DNA of 64,000 nucleotides from assembly GCA_019752575.1 (NCBI GenBank), contig JAIELW010000011.1, positions 124,001-188,000 of the forward strand, given 5' to 3'. Below the pieces are notes generated by a model that saw only the letters and a list, made by a program, of their open reading frames with translations, searched no databases and was not told where the DNA came from. Each line of letters opens with the position of its first letter. The stretch's first letter is position 1. The translations under genes were made by a program, and so were the position numbers. Positions 7,939-16,893 of the stretch are shown one piece after another. Source of the stretch: Xanthobacteraceae bacterium (GTDB lineage Bacteria; Pseudomonadota; Alphaproteobacteria; Rhizobiales; Xanthobacteraceae).

Positions 7939-9327
7939 TCATAGATTTACGGGCTTCGCCTTACAGACGCCCTCCCGTTCGAGCTGGTAGGCGACGCGCA
8001 ACGCAAGATCCTCGCGCCATGCAGGCGCAATCACCTGCACGCCGATCGGGAGCCCGTCGTCGAGCCAGACCGGAACCGCTACGACCGGAAGACCGATGAA
8101 GGAAATCGGCTGCGTGAAAATTCCGATATTGGGGCGCACAAGCATCTCCTGCCCGTCGAGCTTGAACGTTTTCTGCCCGATTTGCGGCGCGCGCGTAGGC
8201 GTCGCGGGCGCGAGCAGAATGTCGAAGCGTTCGAACAACTTTCTCGCCTGCGCCTGAAAGTGACGCCGGATTTTCTGCGCCTGAATCGTCCAGGTGGCCG
8301 GGATCAACGCGCCCGCGATCAAACGGTCGCGCACATCCGGATCGAAGTCGTGAGCGCGCTCGCGCAGCCTGCCGAGATGCAAGGCCGCGCCTTCGGAGGC
8401 GGTGATCAGATACGCTGAAGCGCGCGCCACCCCTGCATCTTCCAGCTCGGCGCTTTCGGAAACGCCGAGCGCTTTTGCAACCCGCTCGGTCGCCGCATAA
8501 GCCTCCGGCTCGCCCATCCTCGCGAAATACCCTTCGAGCTTCCCGATACGCAGCCCTTTGACGCCTTTGGAAATCTCCAAAGCAGTCGGCTCTATCTCTC
8601 GCTGTGCGCAAACCGGGTCTTCATAATCGGGCCCCTGCATCGCGTCGTAAGAAAGCGCGAGATCGAGCGGCGAGCGCGCGAGCGGACCGAGATGATCGAG
8701 GCTCGCAACGAAGGGAAAAGAGCGGGCGCGCGACAACCTTCCATAAGTCGGCTTCAGACCGAACAACCCGCAGAAAGATGACGGCACGCGGATCGAGCCG
8801 TTGGTGTCCGAACCGAGCGCGAGCGGAACATAGCCCGCCGCGACCGCGGCGCCGGAGCCGCTCGAAGAACCGCCGGTCATGTGTGCGAGATCGTGCGGAT
8901 TGCACGCGTTGCCGTCGTGCACATTCTCGCCGGTGAAATCATAGGCGTACTCGCCCATGTTCAGGGCGCCGACGAGAACCGCGCCCTGTTCCTCCAGCCG
9001 CTCGACTAAGATGGAATCGGCGCTCGCAGGTTTTCGCTCGCGATTGATCTTCGAGCCCGCACGCGTCGGAATTCCTTTCACATCGAATAGGTTTTTGACC
9101 GCAAAAGGAACGCCTGCGAGCGGTAACGCTTCACTGCGCGCCACACGCTTATCGACTTTTGCGGCAGCTTCGTGTGCGCGCGCCGCAAGAACATCGGTAA
9201 AAGCGTTCGTCTTCTTATCCAGCGCGCCAATGCGCGCAAGCGCCGCCGAAACCGCTTCCCCCGCGTTCAACTTCCCGGTGTTGACGTAATCAGCGATCGC
9301 AGCGGCTGATTTCCACTCGATGTTCAT
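7939..9327 (-). CDS. atzE: AtzE-family amidohydrolase
   Basis: The 462-residue amidase-signature enzyme has the catalytic residues Lys78 (FAVKNL), Ser154-156 (GGSSSGS) and Ser178 (DTNGSIR). AtzE acts with the small subunit AtzG as 1-carboxybiuret hydrolase, and the gene for that subunit lies immediately upstream. Its ATG overlaps the atzG stop by 4 nt (ATGA), typical of stoichiometric partners. In this operon it would feed AtzH and then AtzF. Family assignment is strong. The natural substrate could be another carbamoyl or oxalurate-like ureide. Confidence 0.88.
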   Translation of the reverse strand: MNIEWKSAAAIADYVNTGKLNAGEAVSAALARIGALDKKTNAFTDVLAARAHEAAAKVDKRVARSEALPLAGVPFAVKNLFDVKGIPTRAGSKINRERKPASADSILVERLEEQGAVLVGALNMGEYAYDFTGENVHDGNACNPHDLAHMTGGSSSGSGAAVAAGYVPLALGSDTNGSIRVPSSFCGLFGLKPTYGRLSRARSFPFVASLDHLGPLARSPLDLALSYDAMQGPDYEDPVCAQREIEPTALEISKGVKGLRIGKLEGYFARMGEPEAYAATERVAKALGVSESAELEDAGVARASAYLITASEGAALHLGRLRERAHDFDPDVRDRLIAGALIPATWTIQAQKIRRHFQAQARKLFERFDILLAPATPTRAPQIGQKTFKLDGQEMLVRPNIGIFTQPISFIGLPVVAVPVWLDDGLPIGVQVIAPAWREDLALRVAYQLEREGVCKAKPVNL

Positions 9328-9542
9328 GGCTTGAACACCGGGCCGGGTTCGGCTTCGTCCTCGACCTTGAAGGCGAGCACGAGCTTCGCGGCATTGGTCA
9401 CGGCGTTGAGGTGAATCCTGACGCCCGTGCGATAAGCGGGATCGACCGTGAGCCCGTTCAGCGCGGCTCCCGCATCGATGAAGGATTCAAGTGCCGCCGG
9501 ATCGGCGGGCAACGATGGCGGCGGGATCTTCTTGGTGTCCAA
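9324..9542 (-). CDS. atzG: AtzG-like (DUF4089) small subunit
   Basis: The small protein of about 72 residues matches DUF4089/AtzG: FIDAGAALNGLTVDPAYRTG, then VRIHLNAVTNAAKLVLAF and an acidic, proline-rich tail ending PVFKP. AtzG wraps around and stabilises AtzE. The start is uncertain. TTG at 9542 gives the usual family length, and a TTG at 9563 overlapping the stop of the upstream ABC gene is also possible. No in-frame ATG lies near either, and the next upstream start would add over 40 unrelated residues. Confidence 0.82.
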   Translation of the reverse strand: MDTKKIPPPSLPADPAALESFIDAGAALNGLTVDPAYRTGVRIHLNAVTNAAKLVLAFKVEDEAEPGPVFKP

Positions 9543-9559
9543 GGAATTGCTTTCGTATT

Positions 9560-11260
9560 TCAATGCGGCGGATGCGGGATGGCGGCGAGCAACTCGCGAG
9601 TATAATCGGCCTTCGGGCTTCCTAGAACTTCCTCCGCCGTTCCCTCCTCCACGACCTTGCCCGTGCGCATCACAATCACGCGGTCGCACAAGAGACGCAC
9701 AACATTGAGATCGTGCGAAACGAAGAGATAGCTCATGCCGAGCGAATCTTTCAGGTCCTGCAGGAGATTGAGCACAACCGCCTGCACCGAAACGTCGAGA
9801 GCGGCGGTCGGCTCGTCGAGAATGACGAGCTCGGGATTGAGTGCAATCGCGCGGGCAATGCCGACGCGTGCCTTCTGCCCGCCCGAGAGCTGGTGCGGAA
9901 AGCGATCAAGCAGATCGACCGGCAGTCCGACAAGCTGCGCCAATTCCTCGCAGCGTGCACGCACTGCATCGCGCTTCGATAATCCGCCGAGCCGCATGAT
10001 CGGATCGGCAATGGCGCGGGCCGCCGTAAAGCGCGGGTTCAGGCTGTCGGTCGGGTCCTGAAATACCATCTGGATGCGCTTGCGCTGCGGCAGCACTGCG
10101 AATTTCGCGGCCGGGATCACGCCGATATCTTCGCCGCCGAAGACAATGTCGCCGCCTGTCTTGTCGAGCAGGCGCATGACCATCATCGAGGTCGTGGATT
10201 TCCCGCAACCCGATTCGCCGACCAGCCCGACGCTCTCCCCTTTCGCCACCGAGAACGAAATTCCATCCACGGCACGGAAGATCGATTCCGCCGGCGCAGG
10301 CTTGCCGAACAGTTCGCCGAGCGTTTTCGTCGCCCCTTGCCGCGGATATTCCTTGATGAGATTGCGCACTTCGAGGAGCGGTTTCGCGCTCCAGTCGATC
10401 GAAATCTTCGGCATTGAAGCTGCCGGCGAGAGCTCGGCATCTTCGGGCAGAAGACCGCGCAAGGTGCCGCCAACTTTCGGCGTCGCCTTCATCAGCCTCT
10501 TGGTGTAGGCGTGTTGCGGAGATTTGAAGATGCTGGACGAAAGCGCCGTCTCTACGATCTTGCCCTTCTCCATGACAACCACACGATCGCAATAGGCGGC
10601 GGCAAGGCCGAGATCGTGCGTGATCAGGATCGTGGACATACCGCGAGCGCGCGTGAGTTCGACCACGAGGTCCATCACGGATTTCTGCGTCGTCACGTCG
10701 AGGCCTGTAGTCGGTTCGTCGGCAATCAGGAGCCGCGGTTGGCAGGCAAGCGCGAGCGCAATGACGATGCGCTGGCACATGCCGCCGGAAAGCTCGAACG
10801 GATAGGCGTGGTAACGCTCCTCTGGCCGCGCGATCTTCACCTGACGCAGCATTTCGACCGCTTTTTCTTTCAGATCTCGCGTATCCGCCTGCACGTGCTG
10901 CTTCAGCACGTCTTCGATCTGGCGGCCGACCTTGCGGATCGGGTTCAGCGCCGCGCGCGGATTCTGGAAGATCATCGACATTTCGCGGCCGCGCAGGTCG
11001 CGCATCGCATCTTCCTTGGCATTCTTCACGTCGATGCCGGAGAAGACGACCGAGCCGTTCGCGATTTTGCCCGCGCGGTCGAGAATCCGCATGACTGCGT
11101 AAGAGGTGACGGATTTTCCGGAGCCGGACTCGCCGACAATACCGAGCGTCTCGCCCTTGCCGAGCGAGATATTGATCTGCTCGACCGCGCGCACGATGCC
11201 GCGCCGCGTCGCGAACTCGACGGTGACGTCCTTGATTTCGAGAAGCGGCGTTTCGCTCAT
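9560..11260 (-). CDS. ABC transporter, fused double ATPase (DppD-DppF type)
   Basis: The 566-residue protein contains two complete ATP-binding domains of the peptide/opine importer family. The first Walker A is GESGSGKS (43-50) with LSGGM (157-161) and ADEP. The second Walker A is GESGCGKS (348-355), followed by LSGGQ and LDEP. The oligopeptide-specific C-terminal extension follows the first domain. The start ATG at 11260 has GAGGAG in front of it and overlaps the preceding permease gene. It energises the two permeases encoded upstream. Confidence 0.93.
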   Translation of the reverse strand: MSETPLLEIKDVTVEFATRRGIVRAVEQINISLGKGETLGIVGESGSGKSVTSYAVMRILDRAGKIANGSVVFSGIDVKNAKEDAMRDLRGREMSMIFQNPRAALNPIRKVGRQIEDVLKQHVQADTRDLKEKAVEMLRQVKIARPEERYHAYPFELSGGMCQRIVIALALACQPRLLIADEPTTGLDVTTQKSVMDLVVELTRARGMSTILITHDLGLAAAYCDRVVVMEKGKIVETALSSSIFKSPQHAYTKRLMKATPKVGGTLRGLLPEDAELSPAASMPKISIDWSAKPLLEVRNLIKEYPRQGATKTLGELFGKPAPAESIFRAVDGISFSVAKGESVGLVGESGCGKSTTSMMVMRLLDKTGGDIVFGGEDIGVIPAAKFAVLPQRKRIQMVFQDPTDSLNPRFTAARAIADPIMRLGGLSKRDAVRARCEELAQLVGLPVDLLDRFPHQLSGGQKARVGIARAIALNPELVILDEPTAALDVSVQAVVLNLLQDLKDSLGMSYLFVSHDLNVVRLLCDRVIVMRTGKVVEEGTAEEVLGSPKADYTRELLAAIPHPPH

Positions 11261-11270
11261 GACCCGCTCC

Positions 11271-12224
11271 TCAGGTTCTGCGCTGCGGATCGACGATGTC
11301 GCGCAGACCGTCGCCAAGGAGGTTGAAGCAGAAAACGGCGAGCATCAGCGCGAGCCCTGGAAACAGCGCGATCCACCACTCGCCGGATACGATATACCCC
11401 GCACCGTCCGCGACCATGATCCCCCACTCCGGCGTCGGCGGCCGCACGCCAAGACCGATGAAGGAAAGGCCGGCCGCGTTCAAGACCGCGTAACCCATGG
11501 TGAGCGACATTTGCACCACCATGATCGGCATCACGTTCGGCAAGATCTGCGTGAACAGAATTCGCCACTCGCTGTTTCCCGAAAGCCGCGCGGCCATCAC
11601 GAAACCCGCTTCGCGCCGCACGTTCGATTCCGTGCGCGCAATGCGCGCATAAAGCGGATAGTTGATGATCGCGGTCGCAATCACGATGTTCGTAACCGTG
11701 TTGCCGAGTGCCGCGACGATGCCCATCGCGAGCACGAAGAGCGGAAACGCCATGATCATGTCGGCGAGGCGGCTCACGACGATATCGATCCAGCCGCCGA
11801 AGTATCCCGCCGCGATCCCGGAGATTCCACCGAGCGCGAAGACGAGCGCGACAGACGTCACTGCAATCGTCATGTCGAGACGGGTCGCAATCACGACGCG
11901 GCTGAAGATGTCGCGCCCCAGTTGATCGGTGCCGAACCAGAACTGCCACGATGGCGGCTTCAGCGCCATCGCCGTGTTACTCGCGAGCGGGTCGTAGGGA
12001 ACGATCCACGGGCCGAAAAGCGCGGCAACCGCGAGCAGCAAAAAAAGCGCAAAGGCAAAACCCGTGATCGGGTTTTCCGAAATCACGTAGCGCGTTTGCC
12101 GCAGGATCGCTTTCAGCCCGGAAGTCTGCGCCGGACCCGCCGCTTCCGCGGGTTTGATCGCCACCTGGGTTTTCGGCGCGCGCGGCGCGGCGCTGACCGC
12201 GCTAATGCGCGAATGCGAGTTCAT
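11271..12224 (-). CDS. ABC transporter permease (DppC type)
   Basis: The 317-residue inner-membrane permease has a hydrophilic N-terminus of about 60 residues, then GFAFALFLLLAVAALFGPWI as the first membrane segment, followed by the binding-protein-dependent transport domain with ALGNTVTNIVIATAI and an EAA loop near RTESNVRREAGFVMAARLSG. DQLGRDIFSR is characteristic of DppC/OppC proteins. The ATG at 12224 overlaps the 3' end of the DppB-type gene by 4 nt. It partners DppB for import of peptide-like or ureide compounds. Confidence 0.93.
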   Translation of the reverse strand: MNSHSRISAVSAAPRAPKTQVAIKPAEAAGPAQTSGLKAILRQTRYVISENPITGFAFALFLLLAVAALFGPWIVPYDPLASNTAMALKPPSWQFWFGTDQLGRDIFSRVVIATRLDMTIAVTSVALVFALGGISGIAAGYFGGWIDIVVSRLADMIMAFPLFVLAMGIVAALGNTVTNIVIATAIINYPLYARIARTESNVRREAGFVMAARLSGNSEWRILFTQILPNVMPIMVVQMSLTMGYAVLNAAGLSFIGLGVRPPTPEWGIMVADGAGYIVSGEWWIALFPGLALMLAVFCFNLLGDGLRDIVDPQRRT

Positions 12225-13234
12225 GCCGCCATCCTCACGCGCGGGTCGATCACGCCGTAAAGCAGGTCGATCATTAGATTCAGCAGCACATACATGACCG
12301 CCATGACGAGCACGAAGCCTTGCACCGGCGCGAAGTCGGAGGCGATCAGTGCCTCGACCGCATAGGAGCCGATCCCCGGCCAAGCAAAAACTTTCTCGAC
12401 CAGCACGTTCGCGCCGAGCAGAAACGAAAACACCATGCCGAGCGTGGTGATGACGGGCAGCAGCGCGTTACGAAACGCATAGGTCAGAATGACCTTGCGC
12501 GTGGAAAGACCGCTCGCCCGCGCCGTCCGCACGAAATCCGAAGACAGCACGGCGAGCATGGATGCACGCGTCATGCGTGTGATCGGCGCGAGCGAGAAGA
12601 TCGCAAGTGTCGCCGCCGGAAGAATAAGCTGCTTCAGCGCAGCCCAGAAAACTTCCAGGTCGCGCGCGATCAGACTGTCGATCAGATAGAAGCCCGTCAC
12701 ATGCGGCGGCGCTGAGTAGATGATGTCGAGCCGTCCGATCGGCGACGGTGCCCAGCCGAGAATAAAATAGAAGAAATAGGCGAGCAGCAGCCCGGTGAAG
12801 AATACCGGCAATGAAACGCCCGCGGTCGCGATCACGCGCGAAAAATGGTCGACAGCCGAACCCTCCTTCACCGCGGCGAGCACGCCGAGCGGAATCGCAA
12901 TCAGGATCGAAACGATAAGCCCCGCGAATGTAAGCTCCGCGGATGCAGGCAGCCGCGCGGCAATGTCCTTGATTACCGGCTGGCCGGTCGTCAGCGACTG
13001 GCCAAAATCACCGCGCGAAAGATCCTGCACATAGCGGACGAACTGCTCGTATTTGGGCCGGTCGAGCCCGAGCTTCTCACGCACTTCCTGAATGGCCTGC
13101 TCGGTCGCGGCCGGTCCCGCGAAATATGCGGCGGTATCGCCCGGCAAGAGCCGCGTCAGCGCGAACGTAATCACGATCACGGCTGCGATACTGAACAGCG
13201 TGATGCCGAGGCGGCGGCCCATTCGAAGAAGCAT
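12221..13234 (-). CDS. ABC transporter permease (DppB type)
   Basis: The 337-residue membrane protein starts with LGITLFSIAAVIVITFALTR and the family hallmark RLLPGDTA. It then carries six predicted membrane segments and the EAA-type loop TRMTRASMLAVLSSDFVRTA. It forms the heteromeric channel with the DppC-type protein. It lies downstream of the substrate-binding gene, separated by a stable hairpin, so its expression is expected to be lower than that of the binding protein. Confidence 0.93.
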   Translation of the reverse strand: MLLRMGRRLGITLFSIAAVIVITFALTRLLPGDTAAYFAGPAATEQAIQEVREKLGLDRPKYEQFVRYVQDLSRGDFGQSLTTGQPVIKDIAARLPASAELTFAGLIVSILIAIPLGVLAAVKEGSAVDHFSRVIATAGVSLPVFFTGLLLAYFFYFILGWAPSPIGRLDIIYSAPPHVTGFYLIDSLIARDLEVFWAALKQLILPAATLAIFSLAPITRMTRASMLAVLSSDFVRTARASGLSTRKVILTYAFRNALLPVITTLGMVFSFLLGANVLVEKVFAWPGIGSYAVEALIASDFAPVQGFVLVMAVMYVLLNLMIDLLYGVIDPRVRMAA

Positions 13235-13254
13235 GCGAGGCTCCGGAAATAAGG

Positions 13255-13282
13255 AAGCGGGCGGCGCGATTGCCGCCCGCTT
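13255..13282 (-). terminator. intercistronic hairpin between binding protein and permease genes
   Basis: A perfect 11-bp inverted repeat, AAGCGGGCGGC / GCCGCCCGCTT, has a 6-nt loop. It lies between the stop of the substrate-binding gene and the start of the DppB gene. Only a weak T-rich stretch (CCTTATTT on the minus strand) follows it. It probably acts as a partial terminator or a 3'-end stabiliser that raises binding-protein mRNA over permease mRNA. Confidence 0.7.
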
Positions 13283-13288
13283 TACACG

Positions 13289-14908
13289 TCAGCCCTTGGC
13301 GAGGTTGCGATAGTCGAGCCGCCGGTGGAACCAATACTGGTAGCCCGAGACGTTTTTTTGCATCGCGACGTTCGAGTAAGGCTGATACAGCGGAATGCGC
13401 GGTACATCCGCGAACGCCTGATCGACAAAACCCTTGACGGCTTTTTCATAAGTCGTCTTGTCGTTGATCGCCGCCGCATCGCGCGCAGCGATGATATTCG
13501 CGTCCATCTCCTTCGACTGATAGCTCATCGTGTTGAAAATGGAATTTGCGCCGTGATAGCACCAGAAGAAGAAGTATTCCGGGTAGTCGAGCCAACCCGA
13601 GAACACGTTGACATAGAGCGGCATCACCTTCTTATTCAGTTCGGTGCGCCAGTTCGCGCCCGGCACCTTGTTGATCGTGGTCTTGATGCCGATCTGCGCT
13701 AGACTTTCCTGAATAAGAACGCAGGTCGGCTCGTTCACGCCCGCAAAGTTGAGGTCGAAAGAAAGCGTAGTCTCGAAGCCGTCTTTGTAGCCGGCCTCTT
13801 CCATCAGTTTCTTCGCCTTCGTGATGTCGGAGTTATACTTATGCGCCTGCGGCCAGGCGACCTCGGTCTGCTTGTTCGCCGGTGCTCCGAAAGTCTTGCC
13901 GCCTAGCCCGTAGAGCACAGCGTCCATGATCTTCTGATACGGCACCGCGTAAGCCACCGCCTGACGGACCTTGACGTTGTCGAACGGCGGCTTGGTCACG
14001 TTCATGCCGAGGTACTGAACGCCGTTTGAGAACGGCGTCGACACGATGTTTAGCTTACCGCTCTGCTTCAGCTCCACGAAGTCCTTGTTCGGCAATTCGT
14101 AGGAGATATCCGCGTCGCCGCGCTCCAAGAGCGCACGGCGGTTGCCCGCGGAAGGCACGATGCGCCAGACGATGCGCTTCGTCTTCGGAAGCGGTCCGAG
14201 TTTGTAGTTCTCGTTGCGAGCGAAAATCACTTCCGTGCCCGGGGTCCATTTCTCGACATTGTACGGGCCACCGCCAGCAATATTCTGCTTCGTATAGCTG
14301 AGCCCCCACGGATCTTTCTCGTCGGCGTTTTTCTTGATCAGTTCCGAATGCATCACGACCGGAACGACGACCGCGAGATCGGGGATCGTCATCCGGTCTT
14401 TGCGCAGGAAATCTACGCGCAGCGTGTGATCGTCAACGATCACGAACTGCTCAGGCTTTTCGAGCGATCCCGCGCGCATCTGAAAGGTTGGGAAGCCGCC
14501 GACAGTTACAGCACGATCGAGCGACCACTTCACGTCTTTGGCCGTGATCTTGGTGCCGTCGTGGAACGTCGCGTCCTTGCGAAGCTTGAAAGTCGCCGAC
14601 ATGTCGCCGATCTTCATGTCCTCGGCGAGTTCAGGCTTGAACTTGTCCTTGTCGTAATACTCGACGCCGTTCGGCAGCTTCTTCATTTCGTGGCTGATGA
14701 GGCGGCTGTAGCAATTCCACGCCACCTCATAGCCGGGCACGTTGGTGCCGACGCCGTGAATGTCGATGTTGTTGGGGCCACCTTCCGAGACGATCAAAAG
14801 CGTCTCGGCGCGCGATTGCGCCTTGGCGGGAGAAAAGACGGCAGGAGCCGTCAGAGCAGTAGACGCGGCCAGCGCACCGGCCGATTTCAGAAAGTCACGA
14901 CGCTTCAT
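13289..14908 (-). CDS. ABC transporter substrate-binding protein, family 5
   Basis: The 539-residue periplasmic binding protein belongs to the peptide/nickel/opine family. The N-terminus carries a twin-arginine-like signal (RRDFLKSAGALAAS) with cleavage near AKAQ, residue about 31. Typical motifs are YDKDKFKPELAEDMKIGD, TFKLRKDATFHDG and FDNVKVRQAVAYAVP. It is the first gene of the operon that also encodes the permeases, double ATPase and Atz-type enzymes. This implies uptake of a peptide-sized ureide or amide substrate. Its ribosome-binding site lies in a hairpin (see 14916-14937). Confidence 0.93.
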   Translation of the reverse strand: MKRRDFLKSAGALAASTALTAPAVFSPAKAQSRAETLLIVSEGGPNNIDIHGVGTNVPGYEVAWNCYSRLISHEMKKLPNGVEYYDKDKFKPELAEDMKIGDMSATFKLRKDATFHDGTKITAKDVKWSLDRAVTVGGFPTFQMRAGSLEKPEQFVIVDDHTLRVDFLRKDRMTIPDLAVVVPVVMHSELIKKNADEKDPWGLSYTKQNIAGGGPYNVEKWTPGTEVIFARNENYKLGPLPKTKRIVWRIVPSAGNRRALLERGDADISYELPNKDFVELKQSGKLNIVSTPFSNGVQYLGMNVTKPPFDNVKVRQAVAYAVPYQKIMDAVLYGLGGKTFGAPANKQTEVAWPQAHKYNSDITKAKKLMEEAGYKDGFETTLSFDLNFAGVNEPTCVLIQESLAQIGIKTTINKVPGANWRTELNKKVMPLYVNVFSGWLDYPEYFFFWCYHGANSIFNTMSYQSKEMDANIIAARDAAAINDKTTYEKAVKGFVDQAFADVPRIPLYQPYSNVAMQKNVSGYQYWFHRRLDYRNLAKG

Positions 14909-14915
14909 TACCTAT

Positions 14916-14937
14916 CCTCCGAATCCGCATTCGGAGG
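14916..14937 (-). promoter_or_regulatory. hairpin sequestering the binding-protein ribosome-binding site
   Basis: On the minus strand CCTCCGAAT, loop GCGG, then ATTCGGAGG form a perfect 9-bp stem. The 3' arm contains GGAGG, the Shine-Dalgarno sequence, 7 nt before the ATG at 14908. The same base pairs cover the complete ribosome-binding site. This suggests translational control by folding, a protein, an sRNA or temperature. The structure is seen; the control is inferred. Confidence 0.6.
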
Positions 14938-15088
14938 GGTGATTGCGAACGGCGTGCCAACTCACGCGAACCGAGATTAGCAAATGATTCCGGATAGATA
15001 GCCGCTAAACGCTACCGCCCGTAGAAGTCCTGAATTGCATACAATTAGCCGCTTGGTGCCTAAAATATAGGCTGTGCAGACGGAGAAT

Positions 15089-15164
15089 TGGTGGGCCCGG
15101 CAGGACTCGAACCTGCAACCAGACCGTTATGAGCGGTCGGCTCTAACCATTGAGCTACAGGCCC
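15089..15164 (-). tRNA. tRNA with CAU anticodon, probably tRNA-Ile2
   Basis: The 76-nt cloverleaf includes an encoded CCA end. The acceptor stem GGGCCTG pairs with CGGGCCC with one G-T wobble. The D loop is GCTCAATGGTTAGAG, the anticodon stem GACCG/CGGTC with loop CTCATAA, and the T arm GCAGGTTCGAGTCCTGC. The CAU anticodon could be Met or lysidine-modified Ile2. The short D loop resembles E. coli ileX, and the acceptor stem differs from the usual alphaproteobacterial elongator tRNA-Met, so Ile2 is favoured. Confidence 0.9.
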
Positions 15165-15276
15165 GGAAGGTCGCGAAAGCTATCAAGCAGGCTCCAACCG
15201 CACAACGGTCACGGGCACGCCGCAAATGAGCCGCGAAACTTTGGCGAGCATTCTTGCTGCTATCGGGAGGAATTTC

Positions 15277-15999
15277 ATGAACCGCATCCAGTTGCTGGTC
15301 GCCGCAATCGCAGTCGGCGCTCTCGCGCAGAGCGCTTTTGCGCAGGACGCACCGGCACAGCAGCGTATTCCGACACTCACGCTGACGGGCGAGGGCTCAG
15401 CCGAAGCCCAGCCAGAACTCGCAACCGTACAGATCGGCCTTGCCGTGACCGCGAAGGTTGCAAAGGACGCACTCGCGGAGAATTCCAAGCTGCTCGCGGC
15501 CGCGCTCAACGCCGCGAAGGAAAGCGGCATCGAGCCGCGCGACCTGCAAACCTCCGGCCTTTCGCTGAGGCCGGATATCGTGCGCGCGGAGAAATGGCCG
15601 CACCGCGAAGTGATCGGATATCAGGTGAATAATATCGTCACCATGCGCGTGCGCGACATCTCGAAACTCGGCGCGCTGCTCGACCGGCTCGTCGTGCTTG
15701 GCATCAACGACATCCGCAGCATCAATTTCTCGGTCGCCAATCCGGCACCGCTCATCGAGCAGGCCCGCGCCGAAGCGATCAAGGACGTGATACGCAAGGC
15801 GGAGAAATATGCGGAAGCCGCCAATCTGAAAATTGTCCGCGTGCTCAATATCGGCGAAGTCGGCGTCGAAGTGCCGGTGCCGCGCGCAGCAATCGTGATG
15901 CGCAATGCCAGTGTGCCGCGCGCGGATGTGCCGATCGAAGCGGGAGAATTGACCTACCGCGCACGCGTCAGCGCCGAGTTCGAGATCGCACCGAAGTAA
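15277..15999 (+). CDS. SIMPL-domain (DUF541) periplasmic protein
   Basis: The product has 240 residues. The ATG at 15277 follows GGGAGGA, which is better than upstream in-frame starts. The signal peptide ends near AFAQ, residue about 23. The DUF541/SIMPL fold is recognised by TLTGEGSAEAQPELATVQIG, then DLQTSGLSLRPDI and the later VARAAIVMRNA-like strand region before EFEIAPK. Members are periplasmic proteins of poorly known function, related to oxidative stress protein YggE. Its stop abuts the panD stop convergently. Confidence 0.9.
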   Translation: MNRIQLLVAAIAVGALAQSAFAQDAPAQQRIPTLTLTGEGSAEAQPELATVQIGLAVTAKVAKDALAENSKLLAAALNAAKESGIEPRDLQTSGLSLRPDIVRAEKWPHREVIGYQVNNIVTMRVRDISKLGALLDRLVVLGINDIRSINFSVANPAPLIEQARAEAIKDVIRKAEKYAEAANLKIVRVLNIGEVGVEVPVPRAAIVMRNASVPRADVPIEAGELTYRARVSAEFEIAPK

Positions 16000-16350
16000 T
16001 CAGTTCTTCGGCCGGTTCTGCTCGTCGACGAGAACGACGCGGGGCTGGAAACGCTTTGCCTCCGCCTCATCCATCTGCGCGTAAGCGCATATGATGACGT
16101 GGTCGCCCTTCTGCACCAGCCGCGCCGCGGCGCCGTTCAGCGTAATCGCGCCGGACTGCGAAGGCTCCTCGATCACATAGGTCGCGAAGCGCGCACCGGA
16201 GGAGACATTGTAGATCTCAACGCGCTCGTTCTTCAGAAAGCCGGCGGCGTCCATCAGCGCACGGTCGATGCCGATCGAGCCCTCGTAATCGAGGTCGGCG
16301 CCCGTAACCACGGCGCGATGGATTTTGCCTTTCATCAGCGTGAGCAGCAT
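16000..16350 (-). CDS. panD: aspartate 1-decarboxylase proenzyme PanD
   Basis: The product has 116 residues from the ATG at 16350, which has GGAGAG in front. It decarboxylates aspartate to beta-alanine for pantothenate and coenzyme A synthesis. The proenzyme self-cleaves between Gly24 and Ser25 in DYEGS, giving the pyruvoyl group on Ser25. With this start, the cleavage site falls exactly at the E. coli position. [23 protein letters not shown] is the conserved C-terminal half. It is convergent with the SIMPL gene and divergent from a DUF4112 gene. Confidence 0.95.
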   Translation of the reverse strand: MLLTLMKGKIHRAVVTGADLDYEGSIGIDRALMDAAGFLKNERVEIYNVSSGARFATYVIEEPSQSGAITLNGAAARLVQKGDHVIICAYAQMDEAEAKRFQPRVVLVDEQNRPKN

Positions 16351-16410
16351 GACGCTCTCCGGAATTCGAACGCCGCGCCTATAGCAGTTTTTGATGGCGG
16401 CGCCACTGTC

Positions 16411-16851
16411 TTGTTGCGCGCGTCCGATGCGCTTGCGGAGCGAGCCCGGCAGCACCATCTGCACGATTCAGGAGAAGGCCAGGCATCCCGAAGTTTCGGC
16501 GATACGAGCAATGTAAGCCGCGAAGAACGCCTCACGCGGCTGGAAACGCTCGCCGCCATCATGGACGCCGCCATCGTCGTGCCGGGCACGAATATCCGGC
16601 TCGGCGCGGATGCGTTGATTGGCCTCTTTCCAGGCGTCGGCGACCTGATCTCTGCAAGCATCTCGGGCTTCATCATTCTCGAAGCGCGCCGCCTCGGCGC
16701 GCCGCGCAGGCTGGTCGCGCGGATGGTCGGCAATGTCGCGATCGACGCACTCGGCGGCGCGGTGCCGTTGATCGGCGACCTCTTCGACGTCGCCTTCCGC
16801 GCAAATCTTCGGAACACGCAGCTCTTGCGGCGGCACTTCGAGCGCGGCTAG
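16411..16851 (+). CDS. DUF4112 membrane-associated protein
   Basis: The DUF4112 core is clear: [59 protein letters not shown] and [18 protein letters not shown]. Two or three hydrophobic stretches suggest membrane contact. Function is unknown for the family. The start is uncertain. No in-frame ATG precedes the domain, so TTG at 16411 is taken, and CTG at 16459 is an alternative. It is divergent from panD. Confidence 0.72.
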   Translation: MLRASDALAERARQHHLHDSGEGQASRSFGDTSNVSREERLTRLETLAAIMDAAIVVPGTNIRLGADALIGLFPGVGDLISASISGFIILEARRLGAPRRLVARMVGNVAIDALGGAVPLIGDLFDVAFRANLRNTQLLRRHFERG

Positions 16852-16893
16852 CGAGACGATGGCGGAAGCCGTCATCGGTCAATCCTCCGGCGT

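Noticed and set aside
15089-15164. Elongator tRNA-Met
   Set aside because: The anticodon would allow it, but the short D loop and acceptor stem fit tRNA-Ile2 better. The final choice needs identity elements at the anticodon, which are not decisive here.
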